A stretch of DNA of 64,000 nt, taken from assembly GCA_910574835.1 (NCBI GenBank), contig CAJTDE010000012.1, positions 1 through 64,000 of the forward strand, read 5' to 3'. This DNA comes from Clostridia bacterium. GTDB taxonomy: Bacteria; Bacillota; Clostridia; Lachnospirales; Lachnospiraceae. This document shows positions 24,192-32,649 of the stretch, in pieces. How positions within the stretch are numbered: position 1 is the stretch's first letter; each line of letters begins with the position of its first letter. Under the pieces are notes generated by a model. It was not told where the DNA came from. It worked only from the letters and a program-made list of their open reading frames with translations, and did not search any database. The position numbers and the translations under genes are program-made.

Positions 24192-25595
24192 ATGAAGATT
24201 TGGAAGAAAATCATGGCACTTGCTATGGGAACTGTACTTGTTTTTGGTATAAGCGGCTGTAAGGAAAAAGAACCGGAGAGCGATGAGATAGAGATAGAGG
24301 CGGTAGAGGAAGAACCGGAGGAAGCGGAGCCGGAGGAGACGGCAGAGGTGGTTTCCGATTTGGAGGCAAACATTACTTGGTGGACTTATCCCGTATTTGT
24401 CCAGGATGAGGGTCAGGAGGATGGGGCCTATGAGCAGACTCTTATTCAGGAGTTTAATAAAAAATACCCCAATATTCAGGTGAATGTTCGTGTGTTGGAT
24501 TATACACAGGGACCGGATGAAATTCAGGGATTGATAGATGCGGAAGGGCAGGAGCTGCCGGATGTATTGTTGGACGAGCCTGGCCGTATCGGAGGCTATG
24601 CTAAGGCGGGAGTTCTTGTGAATCTGGATTCCATGTTTACGGAGGAAATGATTTCTGATATTGCAAGTCCCGGGCTTTTAAGCGCTTGCAAGAGCGGCGG
24701 GGACTATGTGATGTATCCTTTAAGCGGTTCTAATTATGTGATGGCATTTAATCGCTCTATGATAGAAGCTTCCGGTGCCATAGAGTTTATGAACCGGGAG
24801 GGAGCCTGCACCTGGACGACAGAAAGCTTTGAGCAGGCAATGGAACGTCTTGGGGAATCCGGATATAACGGAGGAATGTTGTATTGCTCCGGCATAGCCG
24901 GGGACTATGCAACCCGCTCGCTTCTCACCAATCTCTATGACGGCAGTCTTATGAACGAGGATGGGACAGCCTATACGATGAACAGCGAGGCGAATCAGCA
25001 GGCGCTTACGAAGGTAAAGGAGTGGATGGAGAAAGGCTGGTTCTTAAACGGATCCGGCTCTTCCGGTGCGGATGCGGTAGCATCCTTTGTAAGCGGGGAA
25101 AACTCCTTTTGTCTCCTTTGGAGCCTGCCCCAGGCATTGAGTAATGCTCAGACTTTGGCAGACAATGGGGTGGAGGTTGTAGTTATGCCTTATCCTTCCG
25201 CTGACGGGATTCCCAGCCTTGAATATATTCTGAATGGTTTCTGTATATTTAAGTCAGGTGATGAAAAGCGGGAAGAGGCCGCACGTTATCTGGTAGATTT
25301 CCTGTGCAACGATGAGAAGGCAGCTGCTGAAAATGTGGCCCGCAGCGGTGCATTTCCGATCAGGGCATCGATGGGGGATGTGTATGGGGGCAATGAGGAG
25401 GCATTGCTTTATGAGGCGCTTCTACCCTACAGCGGAACTTATTATAATCAGGTGGAAGGCTTTGAGGAGATGCGTGTCTACTGGTATCAGATGCTGACAG
25501 AGATTTTGAATGGGGAATATAGCGTCAAGGATGCTACGGACAGCTTTGTAGAATACGCCAATAAGACTTTGGAGCCAAAAGAGGAAGAAGAATGA
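24192..25595 (+). CDS. ABC transporter solute-binding lipoprotein, family 1
   Basis: 467 residues. A lipoprotein signal ends at the lipobox GISGC (Cys23), followed by a very acidic linker (about residues 26-57, mostly Glu). The rest is a family 1 (sugar or oligosaccharide) binding protein: NITWWTYPVF, IQEFNKKYPNIQVNV, LPDVLLDEPGRIGGYAKAG, YPLSGSNYVMAFNRSM, FCLLWSLPQALSN. No permease or ATPase gene lies beside it, so it must work with a transporter encoded elsewhere or have another role. Start at ATG 24192 after CAGGAGG. Its stop overlaps the pyrC start by four bases. Confidence 0.88.
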   Translation: MKIWKKIMALAMGTVLVFGISGCKEKEPESDEIEIEAVEEEPEEAEPEETAEVVSDLEANITWWTYPVFVQDEGQEDGAYEQTLIQEFNKKYPNIQVNVRVLDYTQGPDEIQGLIDAEGQELPDVLLDEPGRIGGYAKAGVLVNLDSMFTEEMISDIASPGLLSACKSGGDYVMYPLSGSNYVMAFNRSMIEASGAIEFMNREGACTWTTESFEQAMERLGESGYNGGMLYCSGIAGDYATRSLLTNLYDGSLMNEDGTAYTMNSEANQQALTKVKEWMEKGWFLNGSGSSGADAVASFVSGENSFCLLWSLPQALSNAQTLADNGVEVVVMPYPSADGIPSLEYILNGFCIFKSGDEKREEAARYLVDFLCNDEKAAAENVARSGAFPIRASMGDVYGGNEEALLYEALLPYSGTYYNQVEGFEEMRVYWYQMLTEILNGEYSVKDATDSFVEYANKTLEPKEEEE

Positions 25596-26875
25596 TAGGG
25601 ATTCGTGATATTCGGGTTTTGGACCCGGCAAACGGCAGAGATGATAAGAGGAATCTTTTGATTGCTGAGGGGAAAATCGTATCCGCGGATGCTAAATTGG
25701 AGGATATGAAGGATGCACGGATTTTGGATGGAGCAGGTTTAATTGCCGCACCGGGATTTGTGGACGTACATGTGCATTTCCGCGATCCGGGGCTGACCTA
25801 TAAAGAGGATATTGAGACAGGCGCAAAGGCAGCGGCCCGCGGCGGTTTTACGACGGTAGTCTGTATGGCGAATACCAGGCCGGCTGTGGATAATCCGGAG
25901 ACGTTATCCTATATACTGGAGAAGGGAAAAAAGACCGGGATTCATGTGCGGTCCTGCGCATGCGTTACAAAGGGAATGCAGGGAAGAGAGCTGACGGATA
26001 TGGAGGCCCTGCGTAGGCTTGGGGCGGCGGGATTTACAGACGACGGGATTCCGATTTTGGACCAGGCGCTGCTGCAAAAAGCGATGGAGGAAGCTGCGCG
26101 GCTGGGAGTCCCGATTAGTCTCCACGAGGAGGATCCGGCTTTTATTGAAAATAACGGAATTAATCAGGGTAAGGTGTCTGCCGAGCTTGGTATTGGCGGT
26201 TCTCCCGACAGGGCTGAGATCGATCTGGTGGAACGCGACTGCCTTCTGGCACAGGAGATAGGAGCAAAAGTCAATATTCAGCATATCAGTGCGGCGGGGG
26301 CAGTGGAAGCCGTTCGGCGTGCCAAGGCAAGAGGGGCTAATGTGACGGCTGAGGTGACGCCGCATCATTTTACTCTGACGGAGGAAGCGGTTTTGACCTT
26401 CGGAACATGTGCCAAGATGAATCCGCCGCTTCGGACAGAGGCTGACAGAAGAGCGCTTATAGAGGGATTGAAGGATGGTACCATTGATATGATAGCCACG
26501 GATCATGCGCCTCACAGTCAGGAGGAGAAGGGGCGGCCGCTCACTGAGGCGCCCAGCGGAATTATTGGTCTTGAGACTGCTTTGGCTCTTGGGATTACTG
26601 AGCTGGTGAAGCCGGGGTATCTGACTTTGATGGAGCTGATGGAGAAGATGAGCAGGAATCCGGCTCTTTTATATGGCTTTGAGTATCCGGGAATAGTACC
26701 GGGAGCTCCGGCAGATCTGGTGATCTTTGATGAGAATGAATCCTGGACCGTAGAAGATTTTTCGTCTAAGGCCGTAAATTCCCCTTTCCGGGGAAGAACG
26801 CTGCAGGGAAAGGTGCGGTATACGATTTGTGACGGCAAGATCGTGTATGAGTCTGAAAAAGAAGATGTAAGATAA
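25592..26875 (+). CDS. pyrC: Dihydroorotase
   Basis: 427 residues, a class I dihydroorotase that closes the ring in pyrimidine biosynthesis (carbamoyl-aspartate to dihydroorotate) in the cytoplasm. The zinc-binding HVHFRDPG, the ARGGFTTVVCMANTRP segment, FTDDGIP, SLHEEDP, QHISAAGAVEAVR, VTPHHFTLTEE, ATDHAPHSQEEK and the C-terminal FRGRTLQGKV are all present, so it should be active. It overlaps the stop of the lipoprotein gene (ATGA at 25592), which couples an unlikely pair; no other pyr genes are in view and no PyrR or carAB leader is visible. A bidirectional terminator follows. Confidence 0.94.
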   Translation: MIGIRDIRVLDPANGRDDKRNLLIAEGKIVSADAKLEDMKDARILDGAGLIAAPGFVDVHVHFRDPGLTYKEDIETGAKAAARGGFTTVVCMANTRPAVDNPETLSYILEKGKKTGIHVRSCACVTKGMQGRELTDMEALRRLGAAGFTDDGIPILDQALLQKAMEEAARLGVPISLHEEDPAFIENNGINQGKVSAELGIGGSPDRAEIDLVERDCLLAQEIGAKVNIQHISAAGAVEAVRRAKARGANVTAEVTPHHFTLTEEAVLTFGTCAKMNPPLRTEADRRALIEGLKDGTIDMIATDHAPHSQEEKGRPLTEAPSGIIGLETALALGITELVKPGYLTLMELMEKMSRNPALLYGFEYPGIVPGAPADLVIFDENESWTVEDFSSKAVNSPFRGRTLQGKVRYTICDGKIVYESEKEDVR

Positions 26876-26896
26876 TCGAGATTGTGGAAAAGAAAT

Positions 26897-26938
26897 ATAG
26901 GGCTTTCGCAAAGCTGTAAGCTTTTGCGAAAGCCCTAT
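26897..26938. terminator. Bidirectional terminator between pyrC and the XRE gene
   Basis: ATAGGGCTTTCGCAAAGCT (26897-26915) pairs with AGCTTTTGCGAAAGCCCTAT (26919-26938). It lies between convergent genes and serves both. Confidence 0.8.
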
Positions 26939-26942
26939 GCTA

Positions 26943-27374
26943 TTATTTGTGCAAGGCCGTACTTGCTTCAAGCCTTCTCTTTTTAAATAACACATATTCC
27001 CGAATCTCCTGCTGAGTTTCAGGAGGAAGAGCCTTGTAATTTGTCAGCATTCTGGCATCTGTTCCATTTAAGGGAATCGCGCTGTTTTCCGGTGTGATGG
27101 CCAGATGTTCATATGCAGGAGAATCAGCAATTTGTTCCACATCCACAGACAGATCCGTATAAAGTAAAAGATCGATAGAGATATGATACAGATCCGCCAG
27201 ATCACAGACAGTCTTTAAATCGGGAAGTCTTCTTCCGGTCTCATAAAGGGAGTAGGTTTGCCGTGCAATATGGATGTAATTGCTGACAAACTTTTGAGAA
27301 TATTCATTTGTAATGCGCAGTTCACGCATATTGTCAGCAAGCTTCAGATCACGCAACCCATCGTTCCTCCCCAA
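26943..27374 (-). CDS. XRE-family helix-turn-helix regulator
   Basis: 143 residues. Residues about 12-70 are a Cro/C1-type HTH: LADNMRELRITNEYSQKFVSNYI, ARQTYSLYETGRRLPDLKTVCDLADLYHISIDLLL. The remaining half is a helical tail (LPPETQQEIREYVLFKKRRLE) with no known ligand-binding domain. It may be a local repressor of unknown targets. Convergent with pyrC and divergent from nothing obvious, so its neighbours give no clue. Confidence 0.85.
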   Translation of the reverse strand: MGRNDGLRDLKLADNMRELRITNEYSQKFVSNYIHIARQTYSLYETGRRLPDLKTVCDLADLYHISIDLLLYTDLSVDVEQIADSPAYEHLAITPENSAIPLNGTDARMLTNYKALPPETQQEIREYVLFKKRRLEASTALHK

Positions 27375-27487
27375 AATGATGGGTTTATTATATCAGCTTT
27401 TGCCGGTTCTTATTCCGAATGGAAGAAAATGAAGCACGGACGCGCCTGTATGTCGTCGAATAATGACATATGCTGATGATTGCTGTA

Positions 27488-27937
27488 TTATATGGCCCGC
27501 CGGCTTAAGGCGCTGTTGTGGTATTCTGTTGACCAGGTAACTTCCTCGCCAAACCAGTCAGGAGGAAGAAAGGCCAGAGCCTGCTCCTGGGTGGCAAATT
27601 CAACCTCGGCTAAAAAGAGTCCTTCAAACGGGGCGTCAAAGAGATCAAGTTCAATAGTAAGCTCATCCGGAAGAGGGATGCAAAAGCGTTTTTTGCGGAT
27701 GATATTGCCATCGGCCTTTTGCTTTAAGTGTTCATAGCTTTCGGCAGTCAGAGGGAGATTATACTCCTCTCGGCTCATAAGTCCTTTGGATTTGTAGGTC
27801 AGTGTGTAGGTGTCATTGCTTCGCCGGACGCGAACGACCGGTTCGGTGCATAGGTATGCCTGTTCCAGAAGCTGAAAAGGGTAGGAGTCCAGATTTTCCG
27901 GAAGGGTGTGAATTAAGAATTTGCGTTCAATTTCCAT
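27488..27937 (-). CDS. CYTH-domain phosphohydrolase/adenylate cyclase-like protein
   Basis: 149 residues when started at the ATG ending at 27937, giving the CYTH signature MEIERKFLI at the very N terminus (the longer frame adds 11 residues). Alternating charged strands typical of the triphosphate tunnel fold follow: VVRVRRSNDTYTLTYKSKG, REEYNLPL, RKKRFCIPL, ELDLFDAPFEGLFLAEVEF. CYTH enzymes bind triphosphates with a metal; bacterial ones are often inorganic triphosphatases. Activity here is inferred. Confidence 0.9.
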   Translation of the reverse strand: MEIERKFLIHTLPENLDSYPFQLLEQAYLCTEPVVRVRRSNDTYTLTYKSKGLMSREEYNLPLTAESYEHLKQKADGNIIRKKRFCIPLPDELTIELDLFDAPFEGLFLAEVEFATQEQALAFLPPDWFGEEVTWSTEYHNSALSRRAI

Positions 27938-28061
27938 AGTTAGATATCCTTTCTTTTGACAGATGTGCATAACGGCAAATCCGCAAAGCTTATAACGCTA
28001 TTATACCGCGGCTGCATTTTATAAGCTATAGAAAAAGCGGCGAAATGTATCGGCATATTTG

Positions 28062-28090
28062 TGGATAATTTGCGAAACATCTGATATAAT
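28062..28090 (+). promoter_or_regulatory. Probable promoter of the DJ-1 gene
   Basis: TGGATA (28062-28067), 17 bases, consensus TATAAT (28085-28090), about 49 bases before the start. Confidence 0.55.
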
Positions 28091-28138
28091 GGACGATAAC
28101 AGAAAAAAGAGATAATACGGAACTAGGAGGTATAAGCA

Positions 28139-28690
28139 GTGAAAAAAGTAAGTATTTTTCTGGCCCCGGGCTTTGAAGAGGTAGAAGCATTGACTCCCAT
28201 TGATCTGCTGCGCAGGGCAGGAGCGCAGGTGACGATTGTGTCCATTGGGGAAGAAAGGACGGTTACCGGTTCTCATCAGATATCCATAGGAGCAGACGCG
28301 CTGTTTGAGGAAATGGATTTCTCTGATCAGGATTTATTGATTTTACCGGGCGGGCAGCCAGGGACGGACAACCTGAAGGCATGCAAGAAGCTCCGCGCTC
28401 TTTTGGAGGATGCAAATAAAAAGGGAACCTTGCTGGCGGCAATCTGCGCGGCGCCCACGGTATTTGGAGATATGGGACTTTTGGAGGGAAAAAAGGCCAC
28501 CTGCTATCCGAGCTGCAAAGAGGGGCTTGCCGGAGCGGAATATCTGCCGGAGCGGGTAGTTACGGACGGCAGTCTGACTACGAGCCGGGGAGTGGGAACG
28601 GCGATTCCCTTTGCGCTTTCTCTGATTGAACAATTATTTGGAAAAGAAAAATCTGAGGAAATTCGAACAAGCATTATCTATGGACATTGA
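28139..28690 (+). CDS. DJ-1/PfpI family protein (YajL/ThiJ type)
   Basis: 183 residues with the DJ-1 fold: MKKVSIFLAPGFEEVEALTPIDLLRRAG (Glu of the acid pair in FEEVE), DLLILPGGQPG, and the nucleophile elbow AAICAAPT with Cys103. Members are proposed deglycases/glyoxalases or oxidative-stress chaperones; the name thiazole monophosphate biosynthesis protein is historical. It uses a GTG start at 28139, behind AGGAGG. Monocistronic, with a short CCTGCA/TGCAGG hairpin after the stop. Confidence 0.9.
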   Translation: MKKVSIFLAPGFEEVEALTPIDLLRRAGAQVTIVSIGEERTVTGSHQISIGADALFEEMDFSDQDLLILPGGQPGTDNLKACKKLRALLEDANKKGTLLAAICAAPTVFGDMGLLEGKKATCYPSCKEGLAGAEYLPERVVTDGSLTTSRGVGTAIPFALSLIEQLFGKEKSEEIRTSIIYGH

Positions 28691-28757
28691 TGTTCCTGCA
28701 TTTTTGCAGGCATTATTTACTTCCATATGGACAAGAAAAGCCTTCCTTTCATTTCCA

Positions 28758-28787
28758 GTATGTTAAAAGCCTTATCCGTACACAATA
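28758..28787 (+). promoter_or_regulatory. Forespore sigma-G-type promoter of the spore protein gene
   Basis: GTATG (28758-28762), exactly 18 bases, CACAATA (28781-28787). The Bacillus sigma-G consensus is GHATR-N18-CATnHTA, so only one base differs. It is about 90 bases before the SASP start codon. Confidence 0.6.
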
Positions 28788-28813
28788 GCTAACAGTGATA
28801 CCGGTGAAGAGGG

Positions 28814-28832
28814 TATTACGGAATTGGAAAAG
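28814..28832 (+). repeat. Short dispersed repeat, copy 3
   Basis: TATTACGGAATTGGAAAAG, a degenerate copy of the motif seen at 21058 and 21157. Confidence 0.5.
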
Positions 28833-28849
28833 TAATACTGATAAAAAGT

Positions 28850-28867
28850 GTTACGGAACTGGAATAG
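28850..28867 (+). repeat. Short dispersed repeat, copy 4
   Basis: GTTACGGAACTGGAATAG, immediately before the ribosome site of the SASP gene, as copy 2 lies before rdgB. Confidence 0.55.
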
Positions 28868-28879
28868 GAGGTGAAACAG

Positions 28880-29089
28880 ATGGCAGATCAGTCTAAGACA
28901 AACCAGATGGCAGTTCCGGAAGCTAAGGCAGCTATGAACCGCTTTAAGGAGGAAGTAGCCAGCGAGCTGGGTGTGCCTTTAAAGGAGGGCTACAACGGTG
29001 ACTTGACTTCTGCTCAGGCAGGTTCCATCGGCGGCGAAATGGTTAAGAAAATGATCATGAAGCAGGAACAGCAGATGAGCGGCAAATAA
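28880..29089 (+). CDS. Alpha/beta-type small acid-soluble spore protein
   Basis: 69 residues from ATG 28880 with GGAGG 9 bases upstream. It carries both conserved family blocks: RFKEEVASELGVPL, which includes the GPR protease cleavage region (E-V-A-S), and YNGDLTSAQAGSIGGEMVKKMI. These proteins coat and protect DNA in the spore core and are degraded at germination. The sigma-G-like promoter upstream agrees with forespore expression. It is direct evidence that the organism forms spores. Confidence 0.95.
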   Translation: MADQSKTNQMAVPEAKAAMNRFKEEVASELGVPLKEGYNGDLTSAQAGSIGGEMVKKMIMKQEQQMSGK

Positions 29090-29103
29090 AAAAGAAGTGG
29101 ATG

Positions 29104-29137
29104 GCCCCTTGTATACTCAGAGGAGTGTATGAGGGGC
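29104..29137 (+). terminator. Long hairpin after the spore protein gene
   Basis: GCCCCTTGTATACTC (29104-29118) pairs fully with GAGTGTATGAGGGGC (29123-29137), with three G-T pairs and a 4-base loop. The following TGTCGTG is a poor T-run, so it is a weak terminator or an RNA-stabilising hairpin. Confidence 0.6.
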
Positions 29138-29229
29138 TGTCGTGTTACATAGATTCTGACATTGCTGCGGTTCACTCCAGGACCGGCAACTATTTCCTTG
29201 ATTTTTCTTGTATAATGGCTACTTTGGGC

Positions 29230-29259
29230 TTGATTTCCACTAAAAACTTGTGTTATACT
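29230..29259 (+). promoter_or_regulatory. Sigma-A promoter of tig
   Basis: TTGATT (29230-29235), 18 bases ending in an extended TGT, TATACT (29254-29259), about 107 bases before the start. The leader contains a hairpin, AACAGGTC with GGACCTGTT. Confidence 0.7.
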
Positions 29260-29365
29260 ACTACAATGACTGCGAGTATGTAAAGATTTGTGTAGAGATA
29301 ACAGGTCGTACCTGCACGGACCTGTTGAATGTTTTGTAAATATACAATTTAAGGAGGAAATAAAA

Positions 29366-30652
29366 ATGAGTTTACAGGTAGAAAAACTGGAGAAGAATAT
29401 GGCTAAGCTTACAATTGAGGTGTCTGCGGAGGAGTTGGAGCAGGCGCTTCAGAAAGCATACCAGAAGAATAAAAACAGGATCAATGTTCCCGGCTTCCGT
29501 AAGGGCAAGGTACCGCGCCAGATGATTGAGAAGATGTATGGACCGGAGATTTTTTATGAGGATGCGGCGAATGTATTGATCCCCGAAGCTTATGCGGCTG
29601 CTTTGGAGGAGTGTGAACTGGAGCTGGTGTCCCGTCCTTCCATTGATATTGTCAAGATTGAAAAGGGAGAGCCGTTTGTATTCACCGCCGAGGTTGCGGT
29701 AAAGCCGGAGGTGACCTTAGGCGCATACAAGGGAATTGAAGTGGAGAAAATTGATACTGCAGCCACCGAGGAGGAGATTACCGCAGAGGTGGATAAGGAG
29801 AGAGAGAATAATTCCCGGACAATTACGGTAGAGGATCGGAGCGTTCAGGACGGCGACATGACCGTGATTGATTTTGAAGGGTTTGTGGACGGAGACGCCT
29901 TTGAGGGCGGAAAGGGAACCGATTATCCGCTGACCATTGGTTCCGGCGCTTTTATTCCCGGTTTTGAGGAGCAGCTGGTGGGAGCAGAGATTGGCAAGGA
30001 AGCAGAAATAAATGTAACCTTCCCGGAGGAATACCATGCAAAAGAGCTTGCAGGAAAACCGGCTGTGTTTAAGTGCACTGTGAAAGAGATTAAGGTGAAG
30101 GAGCTTCCTGATGCGGATGATGAGTTTGTAAAGGATGTATCTGAGTTTGATACGATGGAGGAGTACCGTGCGGATCTGAAGAAGAAGATCGAGGATCGCA
30201 AAGCGGCAGATGCCAAAGCAAAGAAAGAGGACGCTGTGATCGAGAAGATTATCGAGGGCGCTCAGATGGAGATTCCGGAGGCTATGATTGAGACACAGGC
30301 GGAGAATCTGGTGGATGATTTCGCGCAGAGACTGCAGATGCAGGGCATGTCCTTTGACCAGTACATGCAGTATACGGGAGCGACTCCGGAGGCTATGGTG
30401 AATCAGATGAAGCCTCAGGCAAAGAAGCGCATTGAGAGCCGCCTTGTTTTGGAAGCCGTAGCAGCTGCTGAGAATATTGAGATTGGCGAGGATGCAATTG
30501 AGGAAGAGATGAGCCATATGGCAGAAGCCTACAAGATGGAGCTTGACAAGCTGAAGGAGCTTATCAGCGAAGAGGAAAAGAAGAATATGAGAGGCGATCT
30601 GTCTATTCGGAAAGCGATTGAGCTTGTGACAGAGGCGGCTGTTGAGAAGTAA
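29366..30652 (+). CDS. tig: Trigger factor
   Basis: 428 residues from ATG 29366, preceded by AAGGAGG; the longer frame from 29288 lies in the leader. It has the ribosome-binding N-terminal domain with the signature GFRKGKVPRQMIEKMYG, a PPIase (FKBP-like) middle domain (DGDMTVIDFEGFVDG, PGFEEQLVGAEIG) and a helical C-terminal chaperone domain. It binds nascent chains at the ribosome exit. tig-clpP-clpX-lon is a classic Clostridial proteostasis order. Confidence 0.96.
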   Translation: MSLQVEKLEKNMAKLTIEVSAEELEQALQKAYQKNKNRINVPGFRKGKVPRQMIEKMYGPEIFYEDAANVLIPEAYAAALEECELELVSRPSIDIVKIEKGEPFVFTAEVAVKPEVTLGAYKGIEVEKIDTAATEEEITAEVDKERENNSRTITVEDRSVQDGDMTVIDFEGFVDGDAFEGGKGTDYPLTIGSGAFIPGFEEQLVGAEIGKEAEINVTFPEEYHAKELAGKPAVFKCTVKEIKVKELPDADDEFVKDVSEFDTMEEYRADLKKKIEDRKAADAKAKKEDAVIEKIIEGAQMEIPEAMIETQAENLVDDFAQRLQMQGMSFDQYMQYTGATPEAMVNQMKPQAKKRIESRLVLEAVAAAENIEIGEDAIEEEMSHMAEAYKMELDKLKELISEEEKKNMRGDLSIRKAIELVTEAAVEK

Positions 30653-30726
30653 AGAGCTATTGCTTATGTAATAAACGGCAATAGGGAAGAACAGCGGCGT
30701 TCATTTTAGAAAGGAAATGATAGGTA

Positions 30727-31320
30727 ATGATGAATATGAGTTTGGTACCTTATGTAGTAGAACAGACCAGCAGGGGCGAGCGCTCCTATGACATTTACTC
30801 CAGACTTTTGAAGGATCGGATCATTATTTTAGGAGAGGAAGTCAATGATGTAACTGCAAGCCTGGTAACGGCTCAGCTTTTGTTTTTGGAATCTGAGGAC
30901 CCGGGAAAGGATATCAACCTGTACATCAACAGTCCCGGCGGTTCCGTTACGGCAGGTATGGCAATCTATGATACCATGCGGTATATTAAATGCGACGTGT
31001 CCACGATTTGTATGGGTATGGCAGCCAGCATGGGGGCATTTCTGCTGGCAGGAGGTACGAAGGGGAAGAGGATGGCTCTTCCCAATGCCGAGATTATGAT
31101 TCATCAGCCCTCCGGAGGCGCCAAGGGGCAGGCTACGGACATCAAGATTGTAGCAGACCATATCCTGCGCACCAAGAAGAAGCTGAACGAGATTTTGGCA
31201 GTGAACACCGGCCAGCCTCTGGAGGTTATTGAGGTGGATACGGAACGGGATAATTATATGAGCGCTGAGGAAGCTATGAAGTATGGCCTGATTGACAGCG
31301 TGATTGAAAATCGTAAGTAA
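30727..31320 (+). CDS. clpP: ATP-dependent Clp protease proteolytic subunit
   Basis: 197 residues, full length. The catalytic Ser101 is in [13 protein letters not shown], His126 in IMIHQPSGG, and the family [15 protein letters not shown] and [18 protein letters not shown] are present. It forms the 14-subunit barrel that degrades proteins fed by ClpX. Start at ATG 30727, with AAAGGAAATGATAGG before it; Met4 is an alternative. clpX follows 16 bases after the stop. Confidence 0.96.
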   Translation: MMNMSLVPYVVEQTSRGERSYDIYSRLLKDRIIILGEEVNDVTASLVTAQLLFLESEDPGKDINLYINSPGGSVTAGMAIYDTMRYIKCDVSTICMGMAASMGAFLLAGGTKGKRMALPNAEIMIHQPSGGAKGQATDIKIVADHILRTKKKLNEILAVNTGQPLEVIEVDTERDNYMSAEEAMKYGLIDSVIENRK

Positions 31321-31336
31321 AGGGACGAGAACAACT

Positions 31337-32596
31337 ATGCCTAGAAACAATGAAAATAATGTAAGATGTTCCTTTTGCGGGAAGTCCGGAGAACAGGTAA
31401 GAAAGATGATTTCCGGACCCAGCGGAACCTATATCTGCGACGAGTGTATTGAACTTTGCGCAGAGCTTATCGAAGAAGAGCTGGAGCTGGATGAGCAAGA
31501 GCTGGGTGATGAGGAGATCAACCTTTTAAAGCCAAAGGAAATTAAGGAATTTCTGGATGAATATGTGATTGGCCAGGAGGAAGCAAAGAAAGTGCTCTCT
31601 GTGGCAGTTTACAATCACTATAAGAGAATCCTGGCAGTTCGGGATAAGAATCTGGATGTGGAACTGCAAAAAAGCAATATTTTAATGCTTGGGCCTACCG
31701 GTTCGGGCAAGACGCTGCTGGCTCAGACATTGGCAAGGCTTTTGAATGTGCCCTTTGCCATTGCGGATGCCACCTCACTTACAGAGGCCGGTTACGTGGG
31801 AGAAGATGTAGAGAATATTCTTCTTAAGATTATCCAGGCAGCTGATTATGACGTAGAACGTGCGCAGCACGGAATCATTTACATTGACGAGATTGACAAA
31901 ATTACCAGAAAGTCGGAGAATCCCTCAATTACCAGGGATGTATCCGGCGAAGGTGTGCAGCAGGCCCTTCTGAAGATTTTGGAGGGAACAATTGCTTCCG
32001 TACCTCCCCAGGGAGGAAGAAAGCATCCGCATCAGGAGCTGATACAGATTGACACCACCAATATTCTCTTTATCTGCGGCGGAGCCTTTGAGGGGCTTGA
32101 CAAGGTGATTGAGCGGAGGATGGATCGCAGGTCCATCGGCTTTAACGCAGAGGTAACCAAACCAAATGAGGAGGAGAATGTGGGCAAGCTGCTGCGGCAG
32201 GTATTGCCGGAGGACCTTGTGAAGTTCGGTATGATACCGGAATTTGTAGGCCGTGTTCCGGTGACAGTGGCGCTGGATGCATTGACGAAGGATGATATGG
32301 TCCGTATTCTTGTGGAGCCAAAAAATTCAATTGTAAAGCAGTATAAGAAAATGCTTGAATTGGATGGAGTGAAATTATCCTTTGATCAAGAAGCTATCGA
32401 GTCCATAGCAGCACAGACGGTAAAGAGGAAAACAGGAGCCAGAGGTTTGCGGGCGATCATGGAGCACATTATGATGGATACTATGTATGAGATTCCATCG
32501 GACGAGAGTATTACCAAGTGTGTGATCACCAAGGAAGTCGTGGACGGAACGGGAAAACCTGTAACTGCAAGCAATGATATGAGATTCCGGGCATAG
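31337..32596 (+). CDS. clpX: ATP-dependent Clp protease ATP-binding subunit ClpX
   Basis: 419 residues from ATG 31337 ([17 protein letters not shown]); the longer frame begins inside clpP and is rejected. The N-terminal zinc domain has CSFC and CDEC; the AAA+ module has Walker A GPTGSGKT, Walker [11 protein letters not shown], the [19 protein letters not shown] pore/sensor region and the GFNAE segment. It unfolds substrates for ClpP, the gene immediately upstream. Confidence 0.97.
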   Translation: MPRNNENNVRCSFCGKSGEQVRKMISGPSGTYICDECIELCAELIEEELELDEQELGDEEINLLKPKEIKEFLDEYVIGQEEAKKVLSVAVYNHYKRILAVRDKNLDVELQKSNILMLGPTGSGKTLLAQTLARLLNVPFAIADATSLTEAGYVGEDVENILLKIIQAADYDVERAQHGIIYIDEIDKITRKSENPSITRDVSGEGVQQALLKILEGTIASVPPQGGRKHPHQELIQIDTTNILFICGGAFEGLDKVIERRMDRRSIGFNAEVTKPNEEENVGKLLRQVLPEDLVKFGMIPEFVGRVPVTVALDALTKDDMVRILVEPKNSIVKQYKKMLELDGVKLSFDQEAIESIAAQTVKRKTGARGLRAIMEHIMMDTMYEIPSDESITKCVITKEVVDGTGKPVTASNDMRFRA

Positions 32597-32649
32597 CCTG
32601 GAATCTCTTTATTATAAAACAGGAATAAAGATGAAAAGGTGATACAATC

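Noticed and set aside
25904-26515. 203-codon minus-strand frame opposite pyrC
   Set aside because: Antisense to a fully conserved dihydroorotase; no start signals.
29101-29283. 60-codon plus-strand frame after the spore protein gene
   Set aside because: It covers a long hairpin and the tig promoter, has no ribosome site and no recognisable domain.
29717-30517. 266-codon minus-strand frame opposite tig
   Set aside because: It is the antisense shadow of the trigger factor gene; its composition is low in acidic residues and it has no domain or ribosome site.
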